Source: Unio delphinus (taxonomy: Eukaryota > Mollusca > Bivalvia > Unionida > Unionidae). From it: a stretch of DNA of 64,000 bases. Position numbers and translations under genes: made by a program. Shown one piece after another: positions 20,686 through 33,312 of this stretch (positions are counted from its first letter, which is position 1; each line of letters starts with the position of its first letter). The notes beneath the pieces are model-generated. The model made no database searches and had not been told where the DNA came from. It saw only the letters and a program-made list of their open reading frames with translations. The stretch spans positions 4,606,001 to 4,670,000 of the forward strand of contig JAQISU010000115.1 in assembly GCA_029339505.1 (NCBI GenBank), written 5' to 3'.

Positions 20686-21831
20686 AAAAAAAATTGTGGA
20701 GGTGCTCTCCCCGCTGATCTTCGCAGACCATTTATGGGGAGGCCCTCCTGCCCTAATTTGATATATTTTTGTTTCTGTTTATTTGTGAATAGATATTTTT
20801 GTGGATTTTTTATTTTTAATTATATTTTTACAAAAATTCTTCTTTCCCTTGTTGTTGGTTCCTTATGTATTTTATTATGACCAATCACTTTCATATTTCT
20901 TCCTTGCTTCCTGACTTCCCCTCTCAGTCATCGCTTTCATTGACATTTCAATTCTTTGCATTAAAGTTAACTCTCCGGATGTTGTCCTAATATCTAGTCT
21001 AGCCTGGTGTTGTTGGGTTTATTTTCCTTTCTTTTGTTTCTTTGGTTTGGGTTCAGTTTGTTTTTGCTGATATTCTTGTTTCTGTAGTTGTATTGATATT
21101 GTCAAATCATTTTTATTTGGTTGTGGTGGATTTGCAATCTGCTCTCTGATTTCATTTGGTCTTCTCTGTTGTTTCATCTGCTCTTGTAGATTTCTTGTCC
21201 CTACTTTTGTGTGTTACTTTCTTTCTCTTGTTGCTTCTCCACCGGTGATGTTATTTTTATTTTAGTTTTCCCTCAAAGTTGCAGCTGATTTTGTTGTTGT
21301 TACCCTATTCGTTCCTGATTTTTTTTGTGAGAAAATGCTTGGGATTTTCTCATTTTGAGCTATTAGCTGTTCTTGCTTTTTTTGTTCTTTTAATCTTACT
21401 TCTCCATTTACGTTTCCTGAAAGATGCGGTTCTGTAGTTTCTTCTACATTCTTGGGACATCTGTGAGGCGTATGCCCCGTTTCTCCGCACCTATTGCATG
21501 ATCTGTGATAAATACAACCTTTATACCACGTCTTCATAGAAAACCACGTAGAAAAAAAGCTCTCTTAATTGTGTGTACTTTAGTTTTCTCAAAAATTCGT
21601 TTGTCCACGTATTTTGCTGCGTAAATTTCATGTGCAGTTCACGATGATATCCTTTCTTCCGTTTTTTTTTTTAATGGTTACAATTTCTTCCTTCTTCACT
21701 TCATGGTTCCATCTTATAATCATTCTGTAGTATTTGATTCAATTTACTTCATTATATATATGTTGAAATCCTGGTATCACATTCCTTATCGCTTAGCACC
21801 GTTGCTTCCGCTTGCTTGTTTAGGTGGCATT
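20686..21831 (-). mobile_element. Zinc-knuckle element, decayed copy 2
   Basis: A 1146-bp insertion in the 37-bp satellite locus, bounded by 12-bp duplications, minus orientation. Its 3' end (20690-20750) matches the 3' tail at 13518-13595. Its coding part carries TWYKGCIYHR and a CCHC knuckle (CNRCGETGHTPHRC, within 21262-21537), matching the ORF at 11974-13374, followed by a Gln/Lys-rich tail. One frameshift separates the preceding FLRGF block (about 21545-21640) from the knuckle frame, and the N-terminal third is missing. The 5' end starts directly at an ATG. Confidence 0.75.
21262..21537 (-). pseudogene. Zinc-knuckle ORF fragment (copy 2)
   Basis: A 91-codon remnant. Residues 3-12 TWYKGCIYHR and CCHC at C14, C17, H22, C27, then a Gln/Lys/Thr-rich tail. 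It is the same protein family as 11974-13374 in opposite orientation. The upstream coding part is in another frame. It continues beyond its stop in other frames to about 20860 with a Gln-rich low-complexity segment. Confidence 0.7.
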
Positions 21832-22107
21832 ATAGCTGATATAATAGACCAAATACAACGTGATAAGCGACTACCATGTACACAACGTCATAGCAAGGTA
21901 ATAACTGATATCATATTTGAAATAAAACGAGATAGCAATCAAAAGTATAAAGCTAATTAAACTAAAAATAATATTTAAAAAATAAATAAAATGCTAAAGA
22001 TTTTAGTCAACTCTATGAAATGTGGAACAAGACTACAAGTAATTGAAAGCTGCATACTTGTTGATATGGAGACATTTCTGCTTCTTTTGAAAACTTATTT
22101 AAATAAG

Positions 22108-22520
22108 ATACGGATAACCATACCGACACATTATATGTATCAGCAGGGTACGGATAACCATACCGACACATTATATGTATCAGCAGGGTACGGATAACCA
22201 TACCGACACATTATATGTATCAGCAGGGTACGGATAACCATACAGACACATTATATGTATCAGCAGGGTACGGATAACCATACCGACACATTATATGTAT
22301 CAGCAGGGTACGGATAACCATACCGACACATTATATGTATCAGCAGGGTACGGATAACCATACCGACACATTATATGTATCAGCAGGGTACGGATAACCA
22401 TACCGACACATTATATGTATCAGCAGGGTACGGATAACCATACAGACACATTATATGTATCAGCAGGGTACGGATAACCATACCGACACATTATATGTAT
22501 CAGCAGGGTACGGATAACCA
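22108..22520 (+). repeat. 40-bp satellite with 5-unit higher-order period
   Basis: About ten near-identical 40-bp units (CGGATAACCATACCGACACA, then TTATATGTATCAGCAGGGTA). The only variation inside, TACAGACACA at 22241 and 22441, recurs exactly 200 bp (five units) apart. Confidence 0.95.
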
Positions 22521-22610
22521 GGGTCGGATCAGGTGAAGTGTTTTGCGGGTGTGTGGGTGTGGGTGCAGAACTATCAAAAGACCAACTGACTTTCCTCAAA
22601 AAGGTCACAG

Positions 22611-22861
22611 GGGCCCCGAGTGGCCGAGTGGTCTAAAGCGCTTTCCGTTAAGAGTCACTGCCGTCTCACCTCTGTCTGTGTGGGTTCGAGTCTAACATTC
22701 GGCTAATGTAGTTATGTGAGAAAGCTTGCCAGTAGCTTCTCGTGGGTCGGTGGTTCTTTCCGGGGGCTTTCCCGGGTTCTTCCTCCACCAATAATACTGG
22801 CCGCCATGTATAGCGTATCGTGTGCTGAAAAATGGCGTTAAACCCTAAAACAACAACAACA
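22611..22861 (+). mobile_element. SINE-1, full-length
   Basis: Same head, B box, core and tail as 15252-15502, ending in CCCTAAAACAACAACAAC. Flanked by TCAAAAAGGTCAC (about 22596-22608) and TCAAAAGGTCAC (22862-22873), a near-perfect target duplication. Confidence 0.9.
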
Positions 22862-23047
22862 TCAAAAGGTCACCATGACAAAAGTCTATGTCTATTTTCT
22901 CAAAGTGTGCATAATCCCCAAACAAATGCGTGCAAGAACAAAACGATGGTCAGAGTCCATGTGACAAGTTGACTGTGCATTTTTTTTAACTTGGGGAGTC
23001 CGAACAGCCTGCAACCAACTCGTACGCCTATCCGGTCCTGAATAGCC

Positions 23048-23050
<3 letters not shown>

Positions 23051-23101
<51 letters not shown>
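23051..23101. repeat. (TG)n microsatellite
   Basis: About 25 TG units. Confidence 0.95.
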
Positions 23102-23102
<1 letters not shown>

Positions 23103-23548
23103 TTTTATCTCTTCAAATTATCCCCTGTGTGATTGTATATTGAAATGGATTATGTTCCGACACGTTTATTTAAAAATTGTCTGAAAATGTTTAAAGTTGT
23201 GACGACCATGTGAATTTGAAAAATATACAGTCATCTGGATGTTGGAGAAGTAGATAAAAATATTAAGAAAAACACTCAGTGTTCATAATAACAGCCATTC
23301 TAGCTTGCAGATGACAGTTGGATCAGTGGCAGTTGTTTTAGTGGCATATTCTACTGACATATTTAAGCTAATAGGACACGTGATCAATTCTATAGTTTTC
23401 GGTGGCTGTAAGAACCTCAGTTTTAATTGCCTATTTGAGAGTAAAGCCAGTTAATATTGTAAGTTATCTCCTATTAGCGCTAAATGTAGATATGGGTATT
23501 TTCTGTTCGAAGTTGTCTACATCTTTTATTTGATTAAGCGACGCTTTT

Positions 23549-23653
<105 letters not shown>

Positions 23654-23885
23654 ATAAAAAAAATCTCGGCGAAACAAACGCAGTAGGTTTTTGTGGCTGT
23701 TTTATTTGCTGTTGTAATTTTAGCCGCTGTGATTCTTCTTTCTTTACTTGTTTTGTTTTTATTCTTGTCTTTTTAAAGTTGCTATTAACATACATGTGGC
23801 CAATTGCCAATCATTAATTATCTTTCTAGTCTCTATGCATGTCAGATCTAATTTCTTACCAGCTATGCCCTATCAGTATTATATA

Positions 23886-24032
23886 CAGGTCCAGCTCTAG
23901 AGCAAAGCGAATGAGACAACCGAATTGGGCCCCCGCGCTTTCAGTAACTCAACTGCGCAATGGAGTTTTGGCTTGGGGCCCCGCGCTCATAGCTTGCTGC
24001 CTTGGGCCCTGTACATCCTAGGGCCGGGCCTG
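23886..24032. mobile_element. hAT-like MITE, decayed
   Basis: A 147-bp block with imperfect terminal inverted repeats: left CAGGTCCAGCTCTAG, right (reverse complement) CAGGCCCGGCCCTAG. Flanking octamers ATTATATA and CTTATCTA agree at 6 of 8 positions, consistent with an old 8-bp duplication. Much more GC-rich than its surroundings (GGGGCCCCGCGC). No coding capacity. Confidence 0.55.
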
Positions 24033-24954
24033 CTTATCTATACGGTACTGTGCCCTATCATCCTTATATATACGGTACTGTATTAACAGTATATCATATT
24101 AAACATTTGGACAGAAAGAACAAAGACTTCCCTGCCAGTACTGTGGATTTTTTTTTTTTAAATTTCCCATGGCAATATCGCATCATTCGTTCCCTGCAAG
24201 AGATAACAAATCTCTGATAACTTTAGTAACATGAGCATATCGTACCGTTAGACGGGGCAGCTATACTGTAAAAAAAAACAAAAAAAAAACATTTTTTCTT
24301 CTGCTTTTATTGGATTATGCGCAAACACTGCACGTCTCGCACCTGCTCTCCATCGCTCGTTCCACTCGAGTTGAGCGTGCGTTGACATGGTGATATCGTG
24401 TCACGCTCTATCGGATAGCCCAGATAATAAACCGAGCCAGTGATAATAACCACTGATAAATACGACAGTTGCTCGGCGTGTATTAGATTCAAGTTAGCAC
24501 ACCGTTAGCAAGAACAAAGGAATTTATATGTAAACAAATCCCAACACGATGTGGTTATTATCTTTCCAATGAAAGATTGTAATTCCTGGGTACGAAATGC
24601 TTCTCCTCAAATAACTTAACAACAGCTACGTTAGGTCATTCATTAAGATTAACAATGTGAATTCTCGCTTGTCCCTCATACATCTGCAAAAGTGCCGCAA
24701 TTATACAAAATGTTTCGATTTAAAACGTGCAATGGGAATTTTAACCGATTATAAAATATGAGGAAAAATGACACTAAAAGCTGCATTTTCGGTTTTGCAG
24801 GAAATAAAACTTACTAAGTTAATAATTGACTGAAACCGTCGAAAATACATTATCGCAAGACTGCTCATTAGGTCAAAGTACAATTATTATATTGAATAAG
24901 TACGGTGTGGTGTACGCAACTACATTAATAAAGAGCTTTAAATAATGAGCAAAC

Positions 24955-25190
24955 TGTACGCTGTTAATCAGTAAATCTGTACGTTAATGTGTAATCTGTA
25001 CGTGTAAATGAGTAAACATGTACGCTGTTAGCGAGTAATATGTACGCTGTTAACAAGTGAACATGTACGCTGTTAGCGAGTAATATGTACGCTGTTAACA
25101 AGTGAACATGTACGCTGTTAAAAGTGAACATGTACGCTGTTAATGTGTAATCTGTACATTGTTAATGAGTAAACATGTACGCTGTAAATG
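24955..25190 (+). repeat. ~27-bp degenerate tandem repeat
   Basis: Variations of GTAATATGTACGCTGTTAAC and GAGTAAACATGTACGCTGTT, about 8 copies. Confidence 0.8.
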
Positions 25191-25573
25191 TAATAAACAA
25201 GATAGAATTTACCTGTGCGGTTTCCTCTATTTCAAACAAAATCTTTTGCCAAATTGCTCTTGTTAAAAAAAAATGGATCATTTTGAAATGTCTAACAAAT
25301 ACGCAAGTCCTATTTTTATGTAGTGCCAAAATACTTATTGTATGTGTGTACACGTGAATACGTGTTTAAAATAGTCACTGCCTTTCGAAGCACTAGTTTT
25401 AAGAAAAATCCGAAATGTTCCGGTCAATGCTTTTACATTTTGTTGTACTCCATGCATGGATCATCGTTTTACGTATAAATATTTGCTCATCAAGTGTTCA
25501 ATAACAGTGTTTACAAACAAAATCATTAAAAAAATATGCTCATGTTTGCCCCCAACGGTTTAAACTATCAAAG

Positions 25574-26232
25574 GATAGACTAGATGAGATTTGTTATCGG
25601 CATAATGTATGATAGACTAGATGAGATTTGTTATCGGCATAATGTATGATAGACTAGATGAGATTTGTTATCGACATAATGCATGATAGACTAGATGAGA
25701 TTTGTTATCGGCATAATGCATGATAGACTAGCTGAGATTTGTTATCGGCATAATGCATGATAGACTAGATGAGATTTGTTATCGGCATAATGCATGATAG
25801 ACTAGATGAAATTTGTTATCGGCATAATGCATGATAGACTAGATGAGATTAGTTATCGGCATAATGCATGATAGACTAGATGAGATTTGTTATCGGCATA
25901 ATGCATGATAGACTAGATGAGATTTGTTATCGGCATAATGCATGATTAATGAAAGGATAGACTAGATGAGATTTGTTATCAGCATAATGTATGATTAATG
26001 AAAGGATAGACTAGATGATATTTGTTATCGGCATAATGCATGATAGACTAGATGAGATTTGTTATCGGCATAATGCATGATTAATGAAAGGATAGACTAG
26101 ATGAGATTTGTTATCGGCATAATGAATGATTAATGAAAGGATAGACTAGAAGAGATTTGTTATCGGCATAATGCATGATTAATGAAAGGATAGACTAGAT
26201 GAGATTTGTTATCGGCATAATGCATGATTACC
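25574..26232 (+). repeat. 37/49-bp minisatellite (about 17 copies)
   Basis: Basic unit GATAGACTAGATGAGATTTG then TTATCGGCATAATGCAT (37 bp). A longer 49-bp form adds GATTAATGAAAG before the next unit, and the longer form dominates in the right half. Mixed unit lengths show unequal exchange after the insertion arose. Confidence 0.9.
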
Positions 26233-26304
26233 TCTGCTTCTTTGATCAATTTGTTACTTTAACTTATAACGAGATTCGAGATTTTGAAAAAAATATTTTT
26301 TTTT

Positions 26305-26395
26305 ATGGCGGAAGTGGTGGTGTTGGACGCCATTTTGCAGCACATGATAACGTATACATGGTGGTCAATGTGTTTGGTGACGAATAATCCCGGTG
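26305..26395 (-). mobile_element. SINE-1 tail, diverged
   Basis: GACGCCATTTTGCAGCACAT followed by CGTATACATGGTGGTCA is a diverged minus-strand tail of SINE-1. Confidence 0.5.
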
Positions 26396-26399
26396 CAAT

Positions 26400-27103
26400 G
26401 CTCTGGTTGAAGAATACATCAGTTTGATGCCTTTGGTCAATCGCATCTGGAGGAGTGCATCACGCATGCTACACCAGAAATTACCAGCAATATTTCAATT
26501 GTGACTTTGTCTCCTTACGCCGCCATATTTGTGCCATGTAAAGAAAAGTAGTTCAAAATATAGCTATCAATGAAATGGCTGCTATTTACAGCCGATGTGA
26601 TTTCTCGACTTGTCGAAAAAGACAGTATACATGTATTCCGAATGTATATTGGGTTTTTAAGTATCCACGCAGTGTCTCAAAACCGGGTCTGTGTGAACAA
26701 TCGTTTATTGATACCGAACTCTCGGGGTATAAAGGGGATTTTGCGAGATATTCAAATATTCTAAAACTCAGAAGCTGACTTTGGTAACTGACTTATTAAG
26801 TCGATTTGGCGAAACATTCAAGCCAGATTAAAATAATACCGTCTGAAAATGAAGATAGATAATCAGGTTTCGCACATGTGTAACATTTGCTTTCGAAGTG
26901 GTTGTAACCGTTGAAAACACGTGGAATTTAAAAAAAAAAGCTGGCAAATTTTACTTTTACCTGCACGTGATTTGCATGCATCACATTTTATTATTAAAAG
27001 ACATTGACAGCAAAATGATAAAATGACTTCGAAGACGGGAAACTCATAGCTGGAGGAAATTTTCCATGGATGGAAAACTACGACCATCCGCTATCCAAAT
27101 GCA

Positions 27104-27157
<54 letters not shown>

Positions 27158-28570
27158 CCATTTAAGTTTTCCTGAGTTCTTTGACCCGTTTGAAACCCAA
27201 AGCATAACAAGATGGGCGCAGGTGCGTATGCGCGCGCAGTATGTATGCTTTTTTAGAAGAACCCTCTTGAATCCTTTGTAAACCGAATACAGAACAGCTA
27301 TACTTGGGCGAAGCAATCACGAATGCAAACTTTATCAGGGAAATTAATTAAAATGAATAATTTTCACGTACATGATGGTCATTTCAAAGTGGACGAAGAC
27401 GAAACTAACTTAAGTCACTGGTCAAAGACACGCGCCAGCTGTCAGTGATATTATTTTGGCTCACTTTGTTGAAGTCTAACTGACAGATGCCGTTAAAATC
27501 CCGACTGATCTCCCCCACGCTGTTGTTCTCGTCGTTTCCTAACGGTTCTTGTCTGATGTACGGGTGGAGAAATTAGTCCACCCGAGCAAATGAATTTAAC
27601 CTGTCTTTTACTGCGGACTTGTCGTTGTATAATTTCCTTTGGCTGAAAATTAAGAGTACTTCAAATGAGTTAGTTTCTATTGAAGCATAGTCGTCACCAG
27701 ACTTCTTTGTGGCGATCGAATAAAGGAAATTCTGTAAGACCTGGCCAGAAGAATAGCCCCAATTCAATCTCTGTTTGCATTAAAGAATCATTTGTAGCAT
27801 ACACCTGCCTTCCAATGAAAGACGCGCACTTCAGCGATGGCGCGATCCTTTTCAGCTTCTATACAATTCCGAATTTATGATTCCGCATCTTTTATGACAC
27901 GTCCAAAATGTGAGAGCCGTTTTTCTCCCCACAATTTACTGGATATATTTCTCTTTGTATCCATTTGGATTTGATTTAGAAATTTGCTAAAGTACTTTTC
28001 TTTTCTACACGACAACGACATATTTTGCTCCTACACTGGTATGTCTGTCCAAACACTGAGCGATTTTTAACTGCAATGATACATTTCCCTCATGCAATCC
28101 ACAAAAACATTTTCTCAACAATGAAAGACTTGCTTTCACAATTATATATGTTGCCCCTACAATGACAGATGTTTGCGTCTAAAATGGCAGATTTTGGTCC
28201 AGTGAAGAAAAAAAAGTGTAATATTTTTCAAAACTCTGTCGTTTCTGATTCATATCGATAAAATGATAATGTCGAGATCACGGTACAATCCGAAATAAAG
28301 ATTTCAAAATATATTCATAATCGGGTTGAGATTAAAGTAAACTTTACAATGGAGGAAAGGCGTATACAAGGAAGAGTGTTTTGATTTTCATTTACAATGC
28401 CTGGTACTTCCTGATAAAATTATAAACAATATAGAAGTCTCTTACAATTGTAGCACACCAGTAAAATTAAATATGCTTTTTATCATCATGCAGAGATGAC
28501 TGGTAAATTTTGCATGCCTGGTAATTATTCTTGGTAAGTATTGCATATTTGGTAATCGCTATTTATCTGT
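26400..28570. other. No recognisable gene; one (TG)n tract
   Basis: Contains a (TG)n microsatellite at 27104-27157. The remaining open frames are short and show no domain. I see no repeat with a partner elsewhere. Confidence 0.5.
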
Positions 28571-28572
28571 TG

Positions 28573-28686
<114 letters not shown>

Positions 28687-28794
28687 GCACTGTATAATAG
28701 GTAATTATGCCTTGTTATCATGAAACAGTAAGATACTGCTTATGTCAAACCTATTTATGATTCAAACACACAGACAAGAAAATATTAGAACATT

Positions 28795-29710
28795 TTTACC
28801 TGAAAAATATATCGCATAAACAATTAGACATATCTGTAACAAGATAACCAGGATGGATTTCGGATTTATGACAGAACACTTTTGATGATCATATAAAACA
28901 ATGTTTAATGATGAATGACTTGAATGAGAAAAGAGCTATAATTAGCATGTGCCTGTATAAGATCTAAATGTTGGACAAAATAAATTAATCCGCATGAACC
29001 TAATAACGCAACAAATGAAAGCACATGTAAAGTACCTTATACAGTACAAGAACAAATGCGAATGATTCACAGTAATTTCATACGAAGAAAAGAAGGGTGT
29101 GTTTTACTCAAATAGTAAAAATGCTACAAAAAGAATGATGTATTGTACTCAAATAAAAAAATGCATTCACTCAAATAGTGACAACTGAGGTATTTTACAC
29201 GAATAGTAAATGATGAAAACAAAGGGGAAGATGACATGCAATATATCTGTACAACGCAAAACACTGGGTATTACAAATCCCACAATTATCTTACGGCTAA
29301 AACATTACATGTATGGAGTACACACTCCCTTAACCAACACATTTGGCTACCAGTCACACTAGTCAATCAAGCCGTCAGTATTCACGGTAGTCGCCGACCA
29401 CCATTCAATTCATCAGTCAATCACGCAATCAGCGTCCACCAATCGGTCAGCAAGGCTCGATCACCTGCTACTTGACCAGCAACACTGTGTCATCAGGTCT
29501 ATAGCTGCTATGGTTCAGCTTTACAGCTGCTATGATCATCTTCTTTGGTTAGCTCTACAGATGGTACTACGTAGAAGTTAAACAGCTAAAAATGCATCTA
29601 ACACCGAGTACTATGTATGGCTCGGGCATATACGATAAAACGTAATGACCTTATATACGATAAAACATAATGACCTTATATACGATAAAACGTAATGACG
29701 TTATATACGG
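28795..29710 (+). repeat. Dispersed element D2, copy 1
   Basis: Three parts of this stretch match, in the same order and orientation, 32890-33070, 34955-35149 and 37005-37260. Landmarks are GGATTTCGGATTTA, ACAATGTTTAATGA; CACTCAAATAGTGA; and TCAGCAA-GC-CGATCACCTGCTA with GACCAGCAACACT. It includes a short 25-bp tandem (TATACGATAAAACGTAATGA, 29636-29710). It has no coding region. The class is unknown; it is at least 0.9 kb long. Confidence 0.65.
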
Positions 29711-29719
29711 TAAGCTATA

Positions 29720-32040
29720 CAGATTACACTATTGGCGCAATAATCGCAAAACAATAAACAGGTTCAAAAGTAAACCTACCCATGCGTGACAAAAATTCTA
29801 CGGTGCTAAACGTTTCTTTAAAATGCAATTTTATATAGCTAATATAAATCTCTCGCTAAGTCACAAACCAGAATAGAAAATATTTGCATTATACAACGTA
29901 AGCCTAACATACACAGAAAATATACAAAAATAACGTGATAGTACAATAGTTATAACAAATACAAGAAATTATTTTTAAAAAAAAAACAAAAAAAAACTCA
30001 CACGCCTCTACAGATGAATATATACAAGTCCTTTATATAGCTGGTTAAGACTTCGAAGTGACACCCTGGTTTTCCGCAACTGTTACGTGGTGCGGGGCTT
30101 TCCTTGTCCATCCATTTGGTGTTGGATGTTTTGGTGTTAAATATATTCATAAAATAAGTCTAATTTCGTCAGACTGCTCTGTTTTCTTCGCAAAATTACA
30201 GATTTAAAAAAAAAATTAAATTATCCCACTAAAAGCTTGGGTGGTTGTACTCTCTTCTCTGAGCTTGTGCTAACAGTGGGCCAGGTTTCTAAACCCACCC
30301 ACCACCCCTCGCTTAAAATGTAGGATAGTACTAAGTTCCCTAAGGACTATTAAGTCCCAGAGAGGGGTTCCTTGCCTTTTTGAATTGTGCTTAAGTATGT
30401 TAGGGTGACTCTGCCAATGTCATGTTTGTTGATGTGTTGTGCATCAGTGAGTTTTGTGTCGTAGTAGTTCCCCTTTAGATGTAAGGACGGCTCTATCTTG
30501 ATCAAATTCACTATGTTTGCTTGTTCCTTATCTATGCATGTTTGTGTTGAAAGAGAGTTTGAATAAGTATATTTGGTCGGAAAAAAAAGTATTTAATGTT
30601 GAAAACAATAAAGTGTCTAAGTGCTTTGTATTTTGTTTTGTGAATGCATGTGGTGAGTTTGTCCATGTAAATATATAAACGTCTGCTGATTGTAGTATTA
30701 TTGTTCTTTACTTGTCTTGTTCATTGTTTGTCTTTTACAAGGTCTATAAACCTGTACGTATAAAATCTGTTTTCATTTTTGTTTTGTTTTCTATGGTCAG
30801 CTCCGTTCCTTTGTCGTCATCCATTAAATAGGACACATGAATTTTGTCAGACAAGACAATTCAAAACTTCTACAAGTGCACTGAAAGAATACCAACTATT
30901 TTTTGTTTTACAATTTACCTCAGAAGTCAAGGAAGTGAAAATGGACAATCTGAGCTAGCTTAAATTTTGTTTATAGCTGCATATCTGAAGCAATGCCAAG
31001 CTGAACACTTACTCCACAACCCAAAATACACCCATCAATGATAACCAAAATAAAGTTTTTTTGACAATATCTAAGACATACAAGGTCATTTTTAAATGAC
31101 CAATATAACCGATGAAGAAAACCCTAGAAATTCTTTTCTCTTTAAAAATGTAACCGTATCAAAACATGAAGCTTTAGAGCGCCACAATTGTATGATTGTC
31201 CGAGATATTACGAATGATAAACAATAGTTTTATCATTCATAACTTCTCAGCCAATCCTTGCTTGGTAAATATCCAAAGTGGTCCGAATGGGGACGATCCA
31301 CATATACACACGGCATGATATGTAGGATTGACATCGAAGATGTGAATGGGTCTGCTGACTTGACTTCTTGGGATTCAACCAATCATAGACTTAGGTTAGT
31401 TCAGACTGATTTAACATAGTTGTTCGTGCCAGTGTGCATTAGGAACTGCCTCGACTATTTCTGAGATACCAACATATTCTTTGGATCATGTCAGCTCAGT
31501 AATGAACAGGAAAATGATACGTTTCTCTGCCAAAAAAGAAACCCAAGTCTATTAGGACCATATGGGGGGGGGGGGGGAAGGGGGGAGCGCTCTATAGATA
31601 TTACGAACTTTTTCTGAGAGAGTGAAATGTATAAGAGGAAGTTATTTACATTTGCAACAAGCATATTTTCACGTGCTGTGTCTGAAATTTCTTTTGGATA
31701 TTGTGGAAATTGTCATGATCTAAGTTCACTGCTAACCCAAATGACTGCTCCCATGTGCTCACAATAGTGAATCAGTGTATGTACACTAGCAGACTAGACA
31801 ATACAAGCTTCTGAGCGTGCAATGAATTACCAAATATATCAAATGTAAACATTTTATCGGCTCTTTTGCTAAATTTACCTCTGAAGTTCAGGAAGCAAAT
31901 ATGATCCGGGAAAGCTAGCAGACAGACAGATGCACGTCTGAGTATGGTCAAACTGCAGGGACGTCATGGCCGGGGGGGGGGGGGGGCGGCCGGCAGGTGG
32001 GAGCATTAAGAGAAATGTGTTGATCATTTACAACAACAAC
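29720..32040. other. Non-coding; two long G runs
   Basis: No open frame with a recognisable domain. Poly-G runs of 14 and 15 at about 31564-31577 and 31972-31986. A weak ~35-bp similarity links 30915-30950 and 31870-31905 (TTTACCTC-GAAGT--AGGAAG). Confidence 0.5.
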
Positions 32041-32044
32041 AAAA

Positions 32045-32045
<1 letters not shown>

Positions 32046-32089
<44 letters not shown>
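32046..32089. repeat. (CA)n microsatellite
   Basis: About 21 CA units. Confidence 0.95.
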
Positions 32090-32092
<3 letters not shown>

Positions 32093-32889
32093 AAAAACAA
32101 ATAAAAAACATGCAAGATAGGTTCCAGGATGGATCCACAGTCGACACATGTCAGTATTGATCTTGGAGTTAGAAAGATTATTAATTAGAGCGAATTACTT
32201 TCTGTTTGGTTACCAAGTAATACAGTATTCTTAAGACCACAACGTTTGTGGGGCTTTCTTGGGGTGGGTGGGTTGGTGTTGCAAATGAATACATTGATTG
32301 ACAGTGTCAGTAATTCTTTAGATCAACGACTACCACTTGCACCATTGCGTCATATACAAAGAGTTCGTTTGTGTTGTCGTGACTACAATAAACTGTACAT
32401 CGCTGTTATCTCCCATCAAGATCTATCTTTTTGCAAACATTTATGTGTGATAACCTGTGTTCAAATCGATAAAAATGGACCCCGCTCTACTTGCATAATT
32501 AAATACAAATGCGATAAGTGTAAATTTATCTGGGTGCAGCATTGTATTAGAGCCCAGAGACAATCGTAATCTATCCATCGTTATCAAATCAATAGCACGG
32601 ACGTGCTTATGGTGAACGATTTTCGGGGCAAGTTCAAAGCATTTAGGTGACAAATTGTGTGACGTATTTCATACACAACACATGTGAAGCTGAAGAATAT
32701 ATTCAGCAGGAAAGTTATTTTTTTCTGACGAACTGGTACCGGGTCTACATTTGGAGCCCACCTCCAACCCGATAATATTTTTTTATCATTACACTACGGT
32801 CGGAGGCTATATGAGCCGATGAAATGCGTCTAGACGCAATGGATGTTTTCTTTTTGTCAACAGCCTAGTTTCAATGATCAAATGCAGAT

Positions 32890-33070
32890 AAGAAGATATC
32901 AATTGTAACTAGGTTACCGGGTGGGATTTCGGATTTACAACACATCACAATTGATGCTGATACAAATACAATGTTTAATGACGAATGATTTGAATGAGAA
33001 ATTAACCAAGATTAATATGTGCGTGTATATGGTTCAAAATATTGGATCAATCAACATAAAACGCACGGAT
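32890..33070 (+). repeat. D2 copy 2, segment a
   Basis: Aligns with 28812-28985. It is cut off at 33070, where dispersed repeat D1 begins. Confidence 0.6.
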
Positions 33071-33312
33071 GTGAAGGGGCAAATTTCTGGCGATCTATCA
33101 AGAATACATTAGTTGCGACCATAGAAACATTAGTTAGATTTATGGAGACAAGCACGTGTCATAGGGTGTTCTGCTGAGTATAGTGATGTTTCTTTATAGT
33201 GTGACTGTTGTTACTAATTAGAACCTTTGTTTATTCAGCAGCCAGACTGACTGCTAGAGACATTGTAGATTTCAATTTTCATGGGAATGTTGTCAAACTT
33301 GAGAAAACGCAA
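33071..33312. repeat. 240-bp dispersed repeat D1, copy 2
   Basis: Same orientation and near full-length match to 3522-3762. It lies exactly at a break in D2 copy 2, suggesting D1 is, or is part of, the inserted sequence. Confidence 0.8.

Noticed and set aside
22620..22700. tRNA gene (Leu/Ser-like head)
   Set aside because: Same reason: head of SINE-1 with target duplication around the whole element.
31564..31986. Poly-G runs as G-quadruplex regulatory sites
   Set aside because: Single uninterrupted G runs without gene context; slippage is the simpler explanation.
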